A stretch of DNA of 64,000 nucleotides, taken from contig JAFDYN010000004.1 in assembly GCA_018267385.1 (NCBI GenBank), forward strand, positions 107,879 to 171,878, read 5' to 3'. Both the position numbers and the translations under genes were made by a program. Of the stretch, positions 25,725 to 32,449 are shown piece after piece. The stretch's first letter is position 1, and every line of letters begins with the position of its first letter. Source of the DNA: Bacteroidota bacterium (GTDB lineage Bacteria; Bacteroidota; Bacteroidia; Chitinophagales; LD1). The notes under the pieces are model-generated. The model was not told the origin of the DNA and searched no databases. It saw only the letters and a list, made by a program, of their open reading frames with translations.

Positions 25725-27425
25725 TCAGAATGTCGAAGTTACTGAAAATCTCACACCGCTGAAAGCCGGCTCATAGCGGCATACCCCGCCTGTGCAAACG
25801 ATACCTGCCACCTGCTTTACATAGTTGAGGCTAAAGCGGTGAGGCCCATGGGTATAGGCTATAAATGCGGAATAAAAATGGTGTGGTTGCTGATAGACAG
25901 CTACTATGTTATGAGGATTTGGTTTGAAGTTCCACATATCAGATACGGCCACAGAGAAGGATGGCGCAATGTTAAACTCAAACAGCCCATATGCCCACTG
26001 GCCAAAGTCATTTGGCACGTACTGATACTGGAGCTCTATGCGGTACGACATTTTCTTATTGAATCTATGACTGATCTCGACAAACGGCGTATAACTGCTC
26101 ACCTTGTACTCGCCGGGATAGATACCTCCATCACTCTGGTACATCACACGGTTGTAAAACAGATATTGGAATCCAAACTCCAGCTCAATATTGCTTTTTG
26201 GCTTGAAACGACACTCCAGATTGGCCTCGCCAAAGAATGTCTTATGATCCCGGTAGCTTGTATCCAGCACACCGCCTCCCTTGTCTGTGACCACCGGCTC
26301 ACGTATCAGGGCCGGTTTGAAGATAAAGTCCCTGACGTACGAGCCATTAAATACAAAGGTCCATTTTTTTATAGGTTTCCAGGTGATCTCTGTGCCAAAG
26401 GCCAACTCATGCTGCTCCAGCGAAGATGCAAAGTAGCGCGATGGCAGGCGGAGGGAGTTTTGACGTGGTACAGGTGGCTCAAAGTTCATAAGTCCCTGAA
26501 AGATCTTTTCGTTTGGTGAAGTACGCATGGTAAAGTTCTCTACCCGCTTGAAAAGGAAAGTAGCACCAATCCCCTTTTTTGAGATATTGAGGCTGGAGTA
26601 GATGGCGCTACCTGCTTTATTCTGCAGCTGGCTCTGGCCATATTTATTCAGGTAGTAGTTGCCCTCTTTTGTCTTGTAGCTACCCTCTATGTACCAGGAT
26701 ACGGGGCCGGCCGTAATCGTGTTGTATGCTGTGAAGGCATAGACATTATACTTTGGTACAAAGCGGTCTGCGCTATCCATGCTTTCTATGGCGCTTACCA
26801 GCTTACTTATCGAGCCCTGATCCATAGAGCGATTGACCATGCCTATGCCCGGAGCTATGGTCACATTGCCTTTTGTAAAGTTACACTCGGCATTAAACCC
26901 CGTAATGATCGGATTGTAAATGGTAAAAAGGTTTTTTTGCACCCCGCTAAAGGCTTTGACGTGCAGCATGCCTTTGTAGTCATACTCTACCCGCCCGCCT
27001 ATGAGTGCATTATCTATACCCAGTGTACGCTCTTCATAGGTGCGATATATCATGCCGCAGCCTATCTGATCATAGAGATAGCCACCGCTGAGCGTCACAT
27101 CTTTAAATTTCTTTTTCAGGTAGAAACTGCCGATGCCTACACCAGTATAGGGTGTAGTAGGGTTGCGTAGGATCGAGTTCAGGTAAGCGTCAAAGCGGAT
27201 ACCTGCCTCCAGGTCGTATTTGGTGTTGGTATAGTTCAGGTTAAACCAGATGTCGCTCCCTACCTTATAGTTGTCATAATGCGGCAGGTTGGCAGCGCCG
27301 ATAGCAGAGTCGCGTATATAGAAATTAGTATTTGACTGAAAGGAACCCGATATAAAGCCATGATCCTGACCATATACCGCGACTGCGGCTGCTATCACAA
27401 AAAATGTTAGTAGAATCTTGCGCAT
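25725..27425 (-). CDS. DUF6029-like outer membrane beta-barrel protein
   Basis: 566 residues with a signal peptide (MRKILLTFFVIAAAVAVYGQ). The rest alternates polar and aromatic residues in strand-length blocks (YKVGSDIWFNLNYTNTKYDLEAGIRFDAY, YRIELQYQYVPNDFGQWAYG) and ends in a short strand with terminal Phe (VRFSVTSTF), all signs of an outer-membrane barrel. It matches what I know of DUF6029 proteins in Bacteroidota, which commonly neighbour Omp28 and TlpA genes. No plug or TonB box is seen, so it is not a TonB-dependent receptor. It starts with ATG at 27425, 103 bp from the divergent tlpA-like gene. Confidence 0.82.
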   Translation of the reverse strand: MRKILLTFFVIAAAVAVYGQDHGFISGSFQSNTNFYIRDSAIGAANLPHYDNYKVGSDIWFNLNYTNTKYDLEAGIRFDAYLNSILRNPTTPYTGVGIGSFYLKKKFKDVTLSGGYLYDQIGCGMIYRTYEERTLGIDNALIGGRVEYDYKGMLHVKAFSGVQKNLFTIYNPIITGFNAECNFTKGNVTIAPGIGMVNRSMDQGSISKLVSAIESMDSADRFVPKYNVYAFTAYNTITAGPVSWYIEGSYKTKEGNYYLNKYGQSQLQNKAGSAIYSSLNISKKGIGATFLFKRVENFTMRTSPNEKIFQGLMNFEPPVPRQNSLRLPSRYFASSLEQHELAFGTEITWKPIKKWTFVFNGSYVRDFIFKPALIREPVVTDKGGGVLDTSYRDHKTFFGEANLECRFKPKSNIELEFGFQYLFYNRVMYQSDGGIYPGEYKVSSYTPFVEISHRFNKKMSYRIELQYQYVPNDFGQWAYGLFEFNIAPSFSVAVSDMWNFKPNPHNIVAVYQQPHHFYSAFIAYTHGPHRFSLNYVKQVAGIVCTGGVCRYEPAFSGVRFSVTSTF

Positions 27426-27528
27426 GAGACTGTGTAACCGCTTATATTAGTAAAGTATTAGCGTGTAAATATTGATAAAAAAACACGATTGGCACAAAAC
27501 TTGGCTATCTCACCACAAAATCTCTAAA

Positions 27529-28062
27529 ATGAAGAATGTCATCACTCTGGCCGTAATGGTATGCTGTCTCGCTATGTCTGCACATGCACAGGACAAAAAG
27601 GGACTGGAAAAGATCATGGGGGAGCGGACGCTGCCCAATGTGACACTCTCTGATGTGAGTGGCAAGAAGGTAAACGTGCAGGACTACAGCAAGACAGGCA
27701 AAGTAACGGTATTGGATTTTTGGGCTACGTGGTGTATACCATGCAAGAAAGAACTCAACAATATCAGCGAGGTCTATGAGGACTGGCAAAAGAAGTATAA
27801 CGTAGACATCGTAGCAGTATCGATAGACGACAGTCGCAGCGCACCTAAAGTGAAACCGTATGTAGATGGTCAGCGCTGGACCTACGATGTGCTGCTGGAT
27901 GTCAATCAGGACCTGAAGCGCCAGCTCAATATCCAGACTGTGCCTTTCACCCTGGTGCTCGACCAGAATGGCAAGATCATCTACGAGCATAGCGGCTATA
28001 CCGAGGGTGATGAGAATATCCTGGAGGATGCGATAGCAGGACTGGCCACGGCCAAGAAATAA
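27529..28062 (+). CDS. TlpA/ResA-like periplasmic thiol-disulfide oxidoreductase
   Basis: 177 residues. Signal peptide MKNVITLAVMVCCLAMSAHAQ, then a thioredoxin fold of the TlpA type: the active site WATWCIPCK has Cys69 and Cys72, with the cis-proline loop at TVPFTLVLDQNG and the strand VTVLDFW before the active site. These proteins are reductases in the periplasm that keep cysteines of cytochrome c, copper-carrier or other exported proteins reduced. The start at 27529 was chosen because the signal peptide begins there; an in-frame TTG at 27472 adds residues lacking signal character. Divergent from the DUF6029-Omp28 operon, whose lipoprotein also has a CxxC. Followed by a terminator. Confidence 0.92.
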   Translation: MKNVITLAVMVCCLAMSAHAQDKKGLEKIMGERTLPNVTLSDVSGKKVNVQDYSKTGKVTVLDFWATWCIPCKKELNNISEVYEDWQKKYNVDIVAVSIDDSRSAPKVKPYVDGQRWTYDVLLDVNQDLKRQLNIQTVPFTLVLDQNGKIIYEHSGYTEGDENILEDAIAGLATAKK

Positions 28063-28083
28063 AAGGACCTCTTTAATACAAAC

Positions 28084-28124
28084 AAGGCCTGATAGTATAT
28101 GCTGTCAGGCTTTGTTATTTTACG
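28084..28124 (+). terminator. Intrinsic terminator after the TlpA-like gene
   Basis: Stem AAGGCCTGATAG / CTGTCAGGCTT (28084-28095, 28102-28112, one G:U pair and one bulge) followed by the T-rich tail TTTGTTATTTT. Confidence 0.82.
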
Positions 28125-28150
28125 AAGTGCTATAATCACGGGTACTTTTA

Positions 28151-28158
28151 TACTTTTG
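28151..28158 (+). promoter_or_regulatory. Predicted -7 box of fabI
   Basis: TACTTTTG matches TAnnTTTG and lies 23 bp before the fabI ATG. No good -33 TTTG is found at the standard spacing. Confidence 0.5.
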
Positions 28159-28181
28159 AATTCATATCAAAGAAGCAAGAC

Positions 28182-29003
28182 ATGGCAAATAATCTGCTAG
28201 CAGGTAAAAGGGGAATCATATTTGGCGCACTAGACGCAAACTCTATCGCATGGAAGACTGCCCTGAAGGCACATGAGCAGGGAGCAAAGTTTGTGCTGAC
28301 CAATGCCCCTGTGGCGCTCCGCATGGGTGAGATCAATAAGCTGGCCGAGCAGTGTGGTACTATAGTGATCCCGGCAGATGCTACAGTAGTGGAGGACCTG
28401 GATAAACTAGTGGCGCAAGCTGTGGAGCACCTGGGCGGCAAACTGGATTTCGTCCTCCACTCTATAGGTATGTCGCCCAATGTGCGCAAAGGAAAGACCT
28501 ATACTGACCTGAACTATGAGTGGTTTCAGAAAACTCTGGATATATCTGCACTGTCTCTCCATAAAGTATTGCAGTCATGCATGAAGCAAGACGCTATAAA
28601 TGAATGGGGTAGTGTGGTGGCGCTGACGTATATAGCTGGCCAGCGTGCCTTCCCGGGGTATGGTGATATGGCAGATGCCAAGGCTACGCTGGAGTCTATC
28701 GTGCGCTCCTTTGGCTACTACTACGGCAATGCGAAGAAGGTCCGTATCAACTCTATCTCCCAGTCTCCGACCATGACCACGGCAGGATCGGGTATAAAGG
28801 GCTTTGACTCATTCTTTGGCTTTGCAGATAAGATGTCACCACTGGGCAATGCGAGTGCGGATGCCTGCGCGGACTATACTATTACACTTTTCTCAGACCT
28901 GACGAAATATGTAACCATGCAGAACCTCTATCATGATGGTGGATTCAGCAATATGGGTGTGAGCGAGGTGATGATGAATACCTTTGCTGAAAGCAACAAA
29001 TAA
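28182..29003 (+). CDS. fabI: Enoyl-[acyl-carrier-protein] reductase (NADH), FabI
   Basis: 273-residue short-chain dehydrogenase that carries out the last reduction step of each fatty acid elongation cycle. The N-terminal nucleotide-binding segment is GIIFGALDANSIAWKTA. The FabI-specific catalytic set is visible as Tyr150 (LTYIAG), Tyr160 and Lys167 (GYGDMADAKATLE), the YxxxxxxK spacing being Tyr-x6-Lys. Other family blocks are VLHSIGMSP and VRINSISQSPTMTTAGSGIKGF. This is the enzyme class targeted by triclosan-type inhibitors. It stands alone, after a terminator and a -7 box. Confidence 0.95.
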   Translation: MANNLLAGKRGIIFGALDANSIAWKTALKAHEQGAKFVLTNAPVALRMGEINKLAEQCGTIVIPADATVVEDLDKLVAQAVEHLGGKLDFVLHSIGMSPNVRKGKTYTDLNYEWFQKTLDISALSLHKVLQSCMKQDAINEWGSVVALTYIAGQRAFPGYGDMADAKATLESIVRSFGYYYGNAKKVRINSISQSPTMTTAGSGIKGFDSFFGFADKMSPLGNASADACADYTITLFSDLTKYVTMQNLYHDGGFSNMGVSEVMMNTFAESNK

Positions 29004-29082
29004 TACTCTCGAATAGTTGACTGCCAAGAGCACAGAGAACCTAATATCAATTAGGATTCCGCGCTATTTGTCATATGATTGA

Positions 29083-29448
29083 TCAGTAGAAGAAGGTCTC
29101 GGAAATGATCTTGTCATCCTTGACCCCGAATACTGCTATTTCATCAGCTTTCAGGCGTTGTCCATTTTTAAATGTCAGTTCGCGGCCCATCGCTACGCTA
29201 AAATAACTGCCGTTTACCAACGGTTCGGAGCAGTAGAAACTGTGCACTTCGGCTATAGTGGCTTGCCTGGCCTTTGATTTGGTCTGCACTGCTTCCAGTC
29301 CCTGGGTTAGTGTAGGGATGCCCATTGCCGCTGCATGTTCGGGTTCTTTGCAAATGACCTCTGTGTGATACATCGTATTTTGTATTTCGCCGGCTTTGCC
29401 TTGTTTGAAAAGCGCTACGTACTGGTCGGCTATCTGCTGAGTAGTCAT
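29083..29448 (-). CDS. SnoaL-like (NTF2-fold) small protein
   Basis: 121 residues with the cone-shaped NTF2-like pattern: an N-terminal helix TTQQIADQYVALFKQGKAGEIQNTMYHTEVICKEPE, a Gly-rich turn, then four strands ending KADEIAVFGVKDDKIISETFFY. Such proteins are small polyketide cyclases, isomerases or ligand-binding proteins; the ligand here is unknown. ATG at 29448 was preferred over the longer frame to 29523 because the domain starts there. Divergent from an AraC-type regulator, which often means direct control by it. An 11-bp direct repeat overlaps the start. Confidence 0.78.
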   Translation of the reverse strand: MTTQQIADQYVALFKQGKAGEIQNTMYHTEVICKEPEHAAAMGIPTLTQGLEAVQTKSKARQATIAEVHSFYCSEPLVNGSYFSVAMGRELTFKNGQRLKADEIAVFGVKDDKIISETFFY

Positions 29449-29472
29449 GATTGATTTTTTGATGATTGATTT
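29447..29472. repeat. Perfect 11-bp direct repeat at the SnoaL/AraC divergent promoter
   Basis: ATGATTGATTT occurs at 29447-29457 and 29462-29472, 15 bp apart, between the SnoaL-like gene and the AraC-type regulator gene. AraC-family proteins often bind direct repeats, but the spacing is shorter than the usual 21 bp and the sequence is AT-rich. Confidence 0.5.
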
Positions 29473-29546
29473 ATGATGCAAATTTATCTGAGTACCGTTT
29501 ACTTTTATTGTCAGAAAGTGCATATTACCTGCTCAATCGTACAATA

Positions 29547-30455
29547 ATGGATGTGCTAAGTAGCATTCTGGAGACAATCAAGCTCCATGGTATCGTGTAT
29601 AGGAAACTGGTGCTCATGTCACCATGGGCAGTAGATACACCGTCGGGCCCTTACGTACAGTTCTGGAGGTTGGTAAAGGGTAAGTGCGTGATCAGTATCG
29701 AAGGGCAGGCTCCCATACATATGAAGGAGGGCGATCTGGTGCTGCTGCCACTGAGCAGGCCCTATCGTATCTCTGACGGGCAAGACAAGCGCGTGACTAG
29801 TATGTCTGACTATATCAGATCACGTCAGAATGGTACGCCTCTATTCTCTGACGGCGAAGAGGAGACGATACTGCTCGGAGGGCATTTTGAGTTTGAGCAT
29901 AAGCCAGTGCATCCCCTGATCAGTGGCCTGCCGGCATTTATTCATATCAGTAGTTTGGGTAGTCGGGAGCACACATGGCTGAAGCAAACGGCTGATCTGA
30001 TCTTTGATGAGATAAACAGCGAGAAGCAAGGATCGAAAATACTGGTGGCCAGACTCGCGGAGATGCTATTCATCCATACGATCCGGGCCTACATTCATGA
30101 GGGGATGCGTACGGAGGGATTTCTGGCGGCGCTGGCGGATGAACGCATAAGTATAGCCCTGAAAATGATACAGGATAATCCAGAGAAAGAATGGACACTG
30201 GATATGCTGGCCAAGGCGTCAGGTATGTCTCGCACACTTTTCTTCAACAAGTTTAAAGACACAGTAGGAGAGACGCCGCTGGCATACCTGACCAACTGGC
30301 GAGTAGACAAGGCTAAACGCCTGCTGCTGACGAGTAAAGAAAACATAGGCACTATCGCCACAAATGTAGGATACCAATCAGAGGCAGCATTCAGCAGGGT
30401 ATTTAAAGCGAGGGTAAATGAGACTCCGGCAGGCTTCAGAAGGGCTCGTCTGTAA
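29547..30455 (+). CDS. AraC family transcriptional regulator (cupin-type sensor domain)
   Basis: 302 residues. The N-terminal half is a cupin-like sensor domain (VDTPSGPYVQFWRLVKGKCVISIEGQAPIHMKEGDLVLLP, the arrangement of the AraC cupin_6 family), and the C-terminal about 100 residues hold two helix-turn-helix motifs: WTLDMLAKASGMSRTLFFNKFKDTVGETPLAYLTNWRVDKAKRLLL and IGTIATNVGYQSEAAFSRVFKARVNETPAGFRR. It binds DNA as an activator or repressor; the inducer is unknown. The start was taken at 29547; upstream in-frame codons precede any domain. Divergent from the SnoaL-like gene, its probable target. Confidence 0.9.
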   Translation: MDVLSSILETIKLHGIVYRKLVLMSPWAVDTPSGPYVQFWRLVKGKCVISIEGQAPIHMKEGDLVLLPLSRPYRISDGQDKRVTSMSDYIRSRQNGTPLFSDGEEETILLGGHFEFEHKPVHPLISGLPAFIHISSLGSREHTWLKQTADLIFDEINSEKQGSKILVARLAEMLFIHTIRAYIHEGMRTEGFLAALADERISIALKMIQDNPEKEWTLDMLAKASGMSRTLFFNKFKDTVGETPLAYLTNWRVDKAKRLLLTSKENIGTIATNVGYQSEAAFSRVFKARVNETPAGFRRARL

Positions 30456-30484
30456 ATGGGAGAAACATCCAGGGCTCCGAAAAT

Positions 30485-30943
30485 TTATTTCCGGACAAGC
30501 CCCGTCGGCTTATCATCTTCTTTGGATACGGAGACCGGTGGATACATGCGTATGATGCCGTCAGAGGTGATGGTTTTGACGCGGTACATGGTAGACATTT
30601 TAGTAGAGACCGGATAGCGGTCTGTCAGTTCCAGATAATTATTAGGGTACTTGCCTTTCTCAATAGAGATGAGTTTGCATTGTGAGAAATTGGCACCAAA
30701 CTCATCACTACGCTCTATGAGTAGCTGCTCGTACTGTTCTATGTCATCTACGAGCAGATATAGTTTGACGATCTCCTGCTCACGTACGGCCTCCAGCGTA
30801 GCTCCCACATTGATAGATTGGAACTTATGCGGGAGGGACTTATTGAGCTGGGCCAGATACTGCGGCGAGAAACTTTGGGCATAGAGAGCTGTATATGCCG
30901 GTAGCATAAGAAGGAGGAGCAGAGTATTTCTGAATAAAGCCAC
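30485..30943 (-). CDS. Exported protein of unknown function
   Basis: 152 residues with a signal peptide (MALFRNTLLLLLMLPAYTALYAQ) and a mature part of mixed helix and strand. It contains a Glu-rich helix (VREQEIVKLYLLVDDIEQYEQLLIERSDEF) and a C-terminal segment VKTITSDGIIRMYPPVSVSKED. No family is recognised. The start is GTG at 30943; no in-frame ATG lies upstream, and the signal peptide begins at this codon. It is convergent with the AraC-type gene and divergent from the gene at 31099. Confidence 0.62.
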   Translation of the reverse strand: MALFRNTLLLLLMLPAYTALYAQSFSPQYLAQLNKSLPHKFQSINVGATLEAVREQEIVKLYLLVDDIEQYEQLLIERSDEFGANFSQCKLISIEKGKYPNNYLELTDRYPVSTKMSTMYRVKTITSDGIIRMYPPVSVSKEDDKPTGLVRK

Positions 30944-31098
30944 GCCAGAATTTATTTTAGCAAAACTGAAAGATTTTCTTGGAAGTCTGTCATGGTGACG
31001 GACAAGTAATATGCCAAAAGGCAGGAGATGCTTTAAGTCAGCCTGGTATAAGCTATAAAGCCTATTGATTTATCTATATTGCAATACAAGCTGGAAGT

Positions 31099-31533
31099 AT
31101 GCTGGGAAGGGCTGTACAATCACTTACATTAGGAATATGCTACATCATATTAAGCTTATGTATAGGCGAGTGTCATCCTTTTAGCCGGGAGCCTATGTAT
31201 GATCGCTTCCCTGCGCAGGCATACACTTTTTATATATCAGATAGCCAAAACGCTGTACTACCCTTGGCCCGATACACGTATATGACTACGGACGCGGTGA
31301 CGCACTTTTTCAACGCCTGGCGCGATAGTAAAGATGTAGGTAATGATAGTCTCATGAAAAACGAAAGGCTCTATCACGAAGCTGGAATCGCCATAGCTGC
31401 CGAAATAAGAAAACATCAATATCCGGAGTCGCCTCTTGGCGACTTTACTGTGCATGAAGTTTTTTATTCTGTGCAAGGCGACACAGTAATTCGTATTGAC
31501 AAAAGTATGTATGAGTCCAGCGCAAAAGAGTAA
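31099..31533 (+). CDS. Small exported protein paired with the HTTM-like membrane protein
   Basis: 144 residues. A hydrophobic N-terminus (SLTLGICYIILSLCIGEC) serves as signal peptide or anchor. The mature part has mixed charge (THFFNAWRDSKDVGNDSLMKNERLYHEAG, HEVFYSVQGDTVIRIDKSMY) and no recognised domain. Its 3' end overlaps the following membrane protein gene by 23 bp in another frame, so both are very likely co-translated. Function unknown; partner of the membrane protein by position only. Confidence 0.68.
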   Translation: MLGRAVQSLTLGICYIILSLCIGECHPFSREPMYDRFPAQAYTFYISDSQNAVLPLARYTYMTTDAVTHFFNAWRDSKDVGNDSLMKNERLYHEAGIAIAAEIRKHQYPESPLGDFTVHEVFYSVQGDTVIRIDKSMYESSAKE

Positions 31534-32374
31534 TAATAGTTTGGAGTGGATCAGTATTAAGCTTTCCTTTGTACTGGTCGCCGCCCCTATCACGTGCATC
31601 ATGGCTCTGAATGCACAAGGTTGTCCTTTTCCTACAGGTATATGCAGGGTATACGATTTTGCTCCATTCTTCAGTGTCCCGGGCAGCTACATTGTAATAA
31701 GTTTATTTCTGATGCTATGTGCGCTCTACATCGCAGAAAGGGGTATGTTGGTTACTACTTTTCTTTTAGCTGCAATGTCATGCATCATTATTTCCCGGCA
31801 TGAGTCTAATGGTATATTTTATCGCGCTACCGTGCTTAGCGTGATCTGGATATTCCAGTTTTTGGCATATTTATTTTATCGCCTTCGGCCTGGATTCAGG
31901 ATAGAGCTCTACAGGATCCAATATGGGATGCAGGCCATTGCAGCCGTCTATACACTGGCGGGGGTCGCAAAGATAGCGGCTTCTGGGCTCGGATGGATAG
32001 ACGCGGGGGCGAACTTTCCTGCGCAGATCGTCAAAAATTATTCTTACCTCTACTTTGACTCCGGAGATATAGCTCAACTTCATCTGGGCTATACGCTCGC
32101 TCTCTTTCTCGCGCATCATCAGGGGGTAGTACAGTGTTTTCTGGCTGTGTCCCTTTTCCTGGAGATTTTCTGTATGGCGGCAGTTCTCAATAAAAGAGTT
32201 GCTTTCATCTGGGGGCTAGGATTATTGATGATGCACATAGGTATAGCAGCTATCATGGGGATAGGCATAAGTGTCATAGCCAAACCGATGGTTGTATTTT
32301 TTGTCAATCCATTGTACCTCCTCATCAGGGTGGTAAAGTACCTCTGGCGGCGGCGGATCTCCGCATTACAATAG
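31511..32374 (+). CDS. HTTM-like multi-pass membrane protein
   Basis: 287 residues with about seven to eight hydrophobic segments (for example LSFVLVAAPITCIMAL, YIVISLFLMLCALYIA, VIWIFQFLAYLFY, AIAAVYTLAGVAKIA, MMHIGIAAIMGIGISVIA). The blend of an early Phe/Leu-rich core, a middle YTLAGVAKI segment and a late helix-rich C-terminus resembles HTTM (gamma-carboxylase-like) membrane domains found in Bacteroidota, but the match is from general shape, so it is tentative. Start taken at ATG 31511, inside the upstream gene's end; a TTG at 31496 is an alternative. Followed by a strong shared terminator. Confidence 0.72.
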   Translation: MSPAQKSNNSLEWISIKLSFVLVAAPITCIMALNAQGCPFPTGICRVYDFAPFFSVPGSYIVISLFLMLCALYIAERGMLVTTFLLAAMSCIIISRHESNGIFYRATVLSVIWIFQFLAYLFYRLRPGFRIELYRIQYGMQAIAAVYTLAGVAKIAASGLGWIDAGANFPAQIVKNYSYLYFDSGDIAQLHLGYTLALFLAHHQGVVQCFLAVSLFLEIFCMAAVLNKRVAFIWGLGLLMMHIGIAAIMGIGISVIAKPMVVFFVNPLYLLIRVVKYLWRRRISALQ

Positions 32375-32388
32375 ACACTGCCGGGAAT

Positions 32389-32425
32389 AAAAAGTAAACC
32401 CGGCCAATGACCGGGTTTGCTTTTT
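32389..32425. terminator. Bidirectional terminator between the membrane protein gene and clpC
   Basis: Stem AAAGTAAACCCGG / CCGGGTTTGCTTT (32391-32403, 32411-32423, one mismatch), 7-nt loop, A/T runs on both sides, between convergent genes. Confidence 0.88.
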
Positions 32426-32449
32426 ATAAATGGCTATAAGAAGTAGCAG

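Noticed and set aside
25839..26519. A 226-residue plus-strand open frame inside the DUF6029 gene
   Set aside because: It lies opposite a well-supported barrel gene with a signal peptide; the translation is unlike any protein family and lacks start signals.
29040..29055. CCTAAT-ATCA-ATTAGG hairpin after fabI
   Set aside because: The six-bp AT-rich stem has no T-run on either strand, so a terminator call is not supported.
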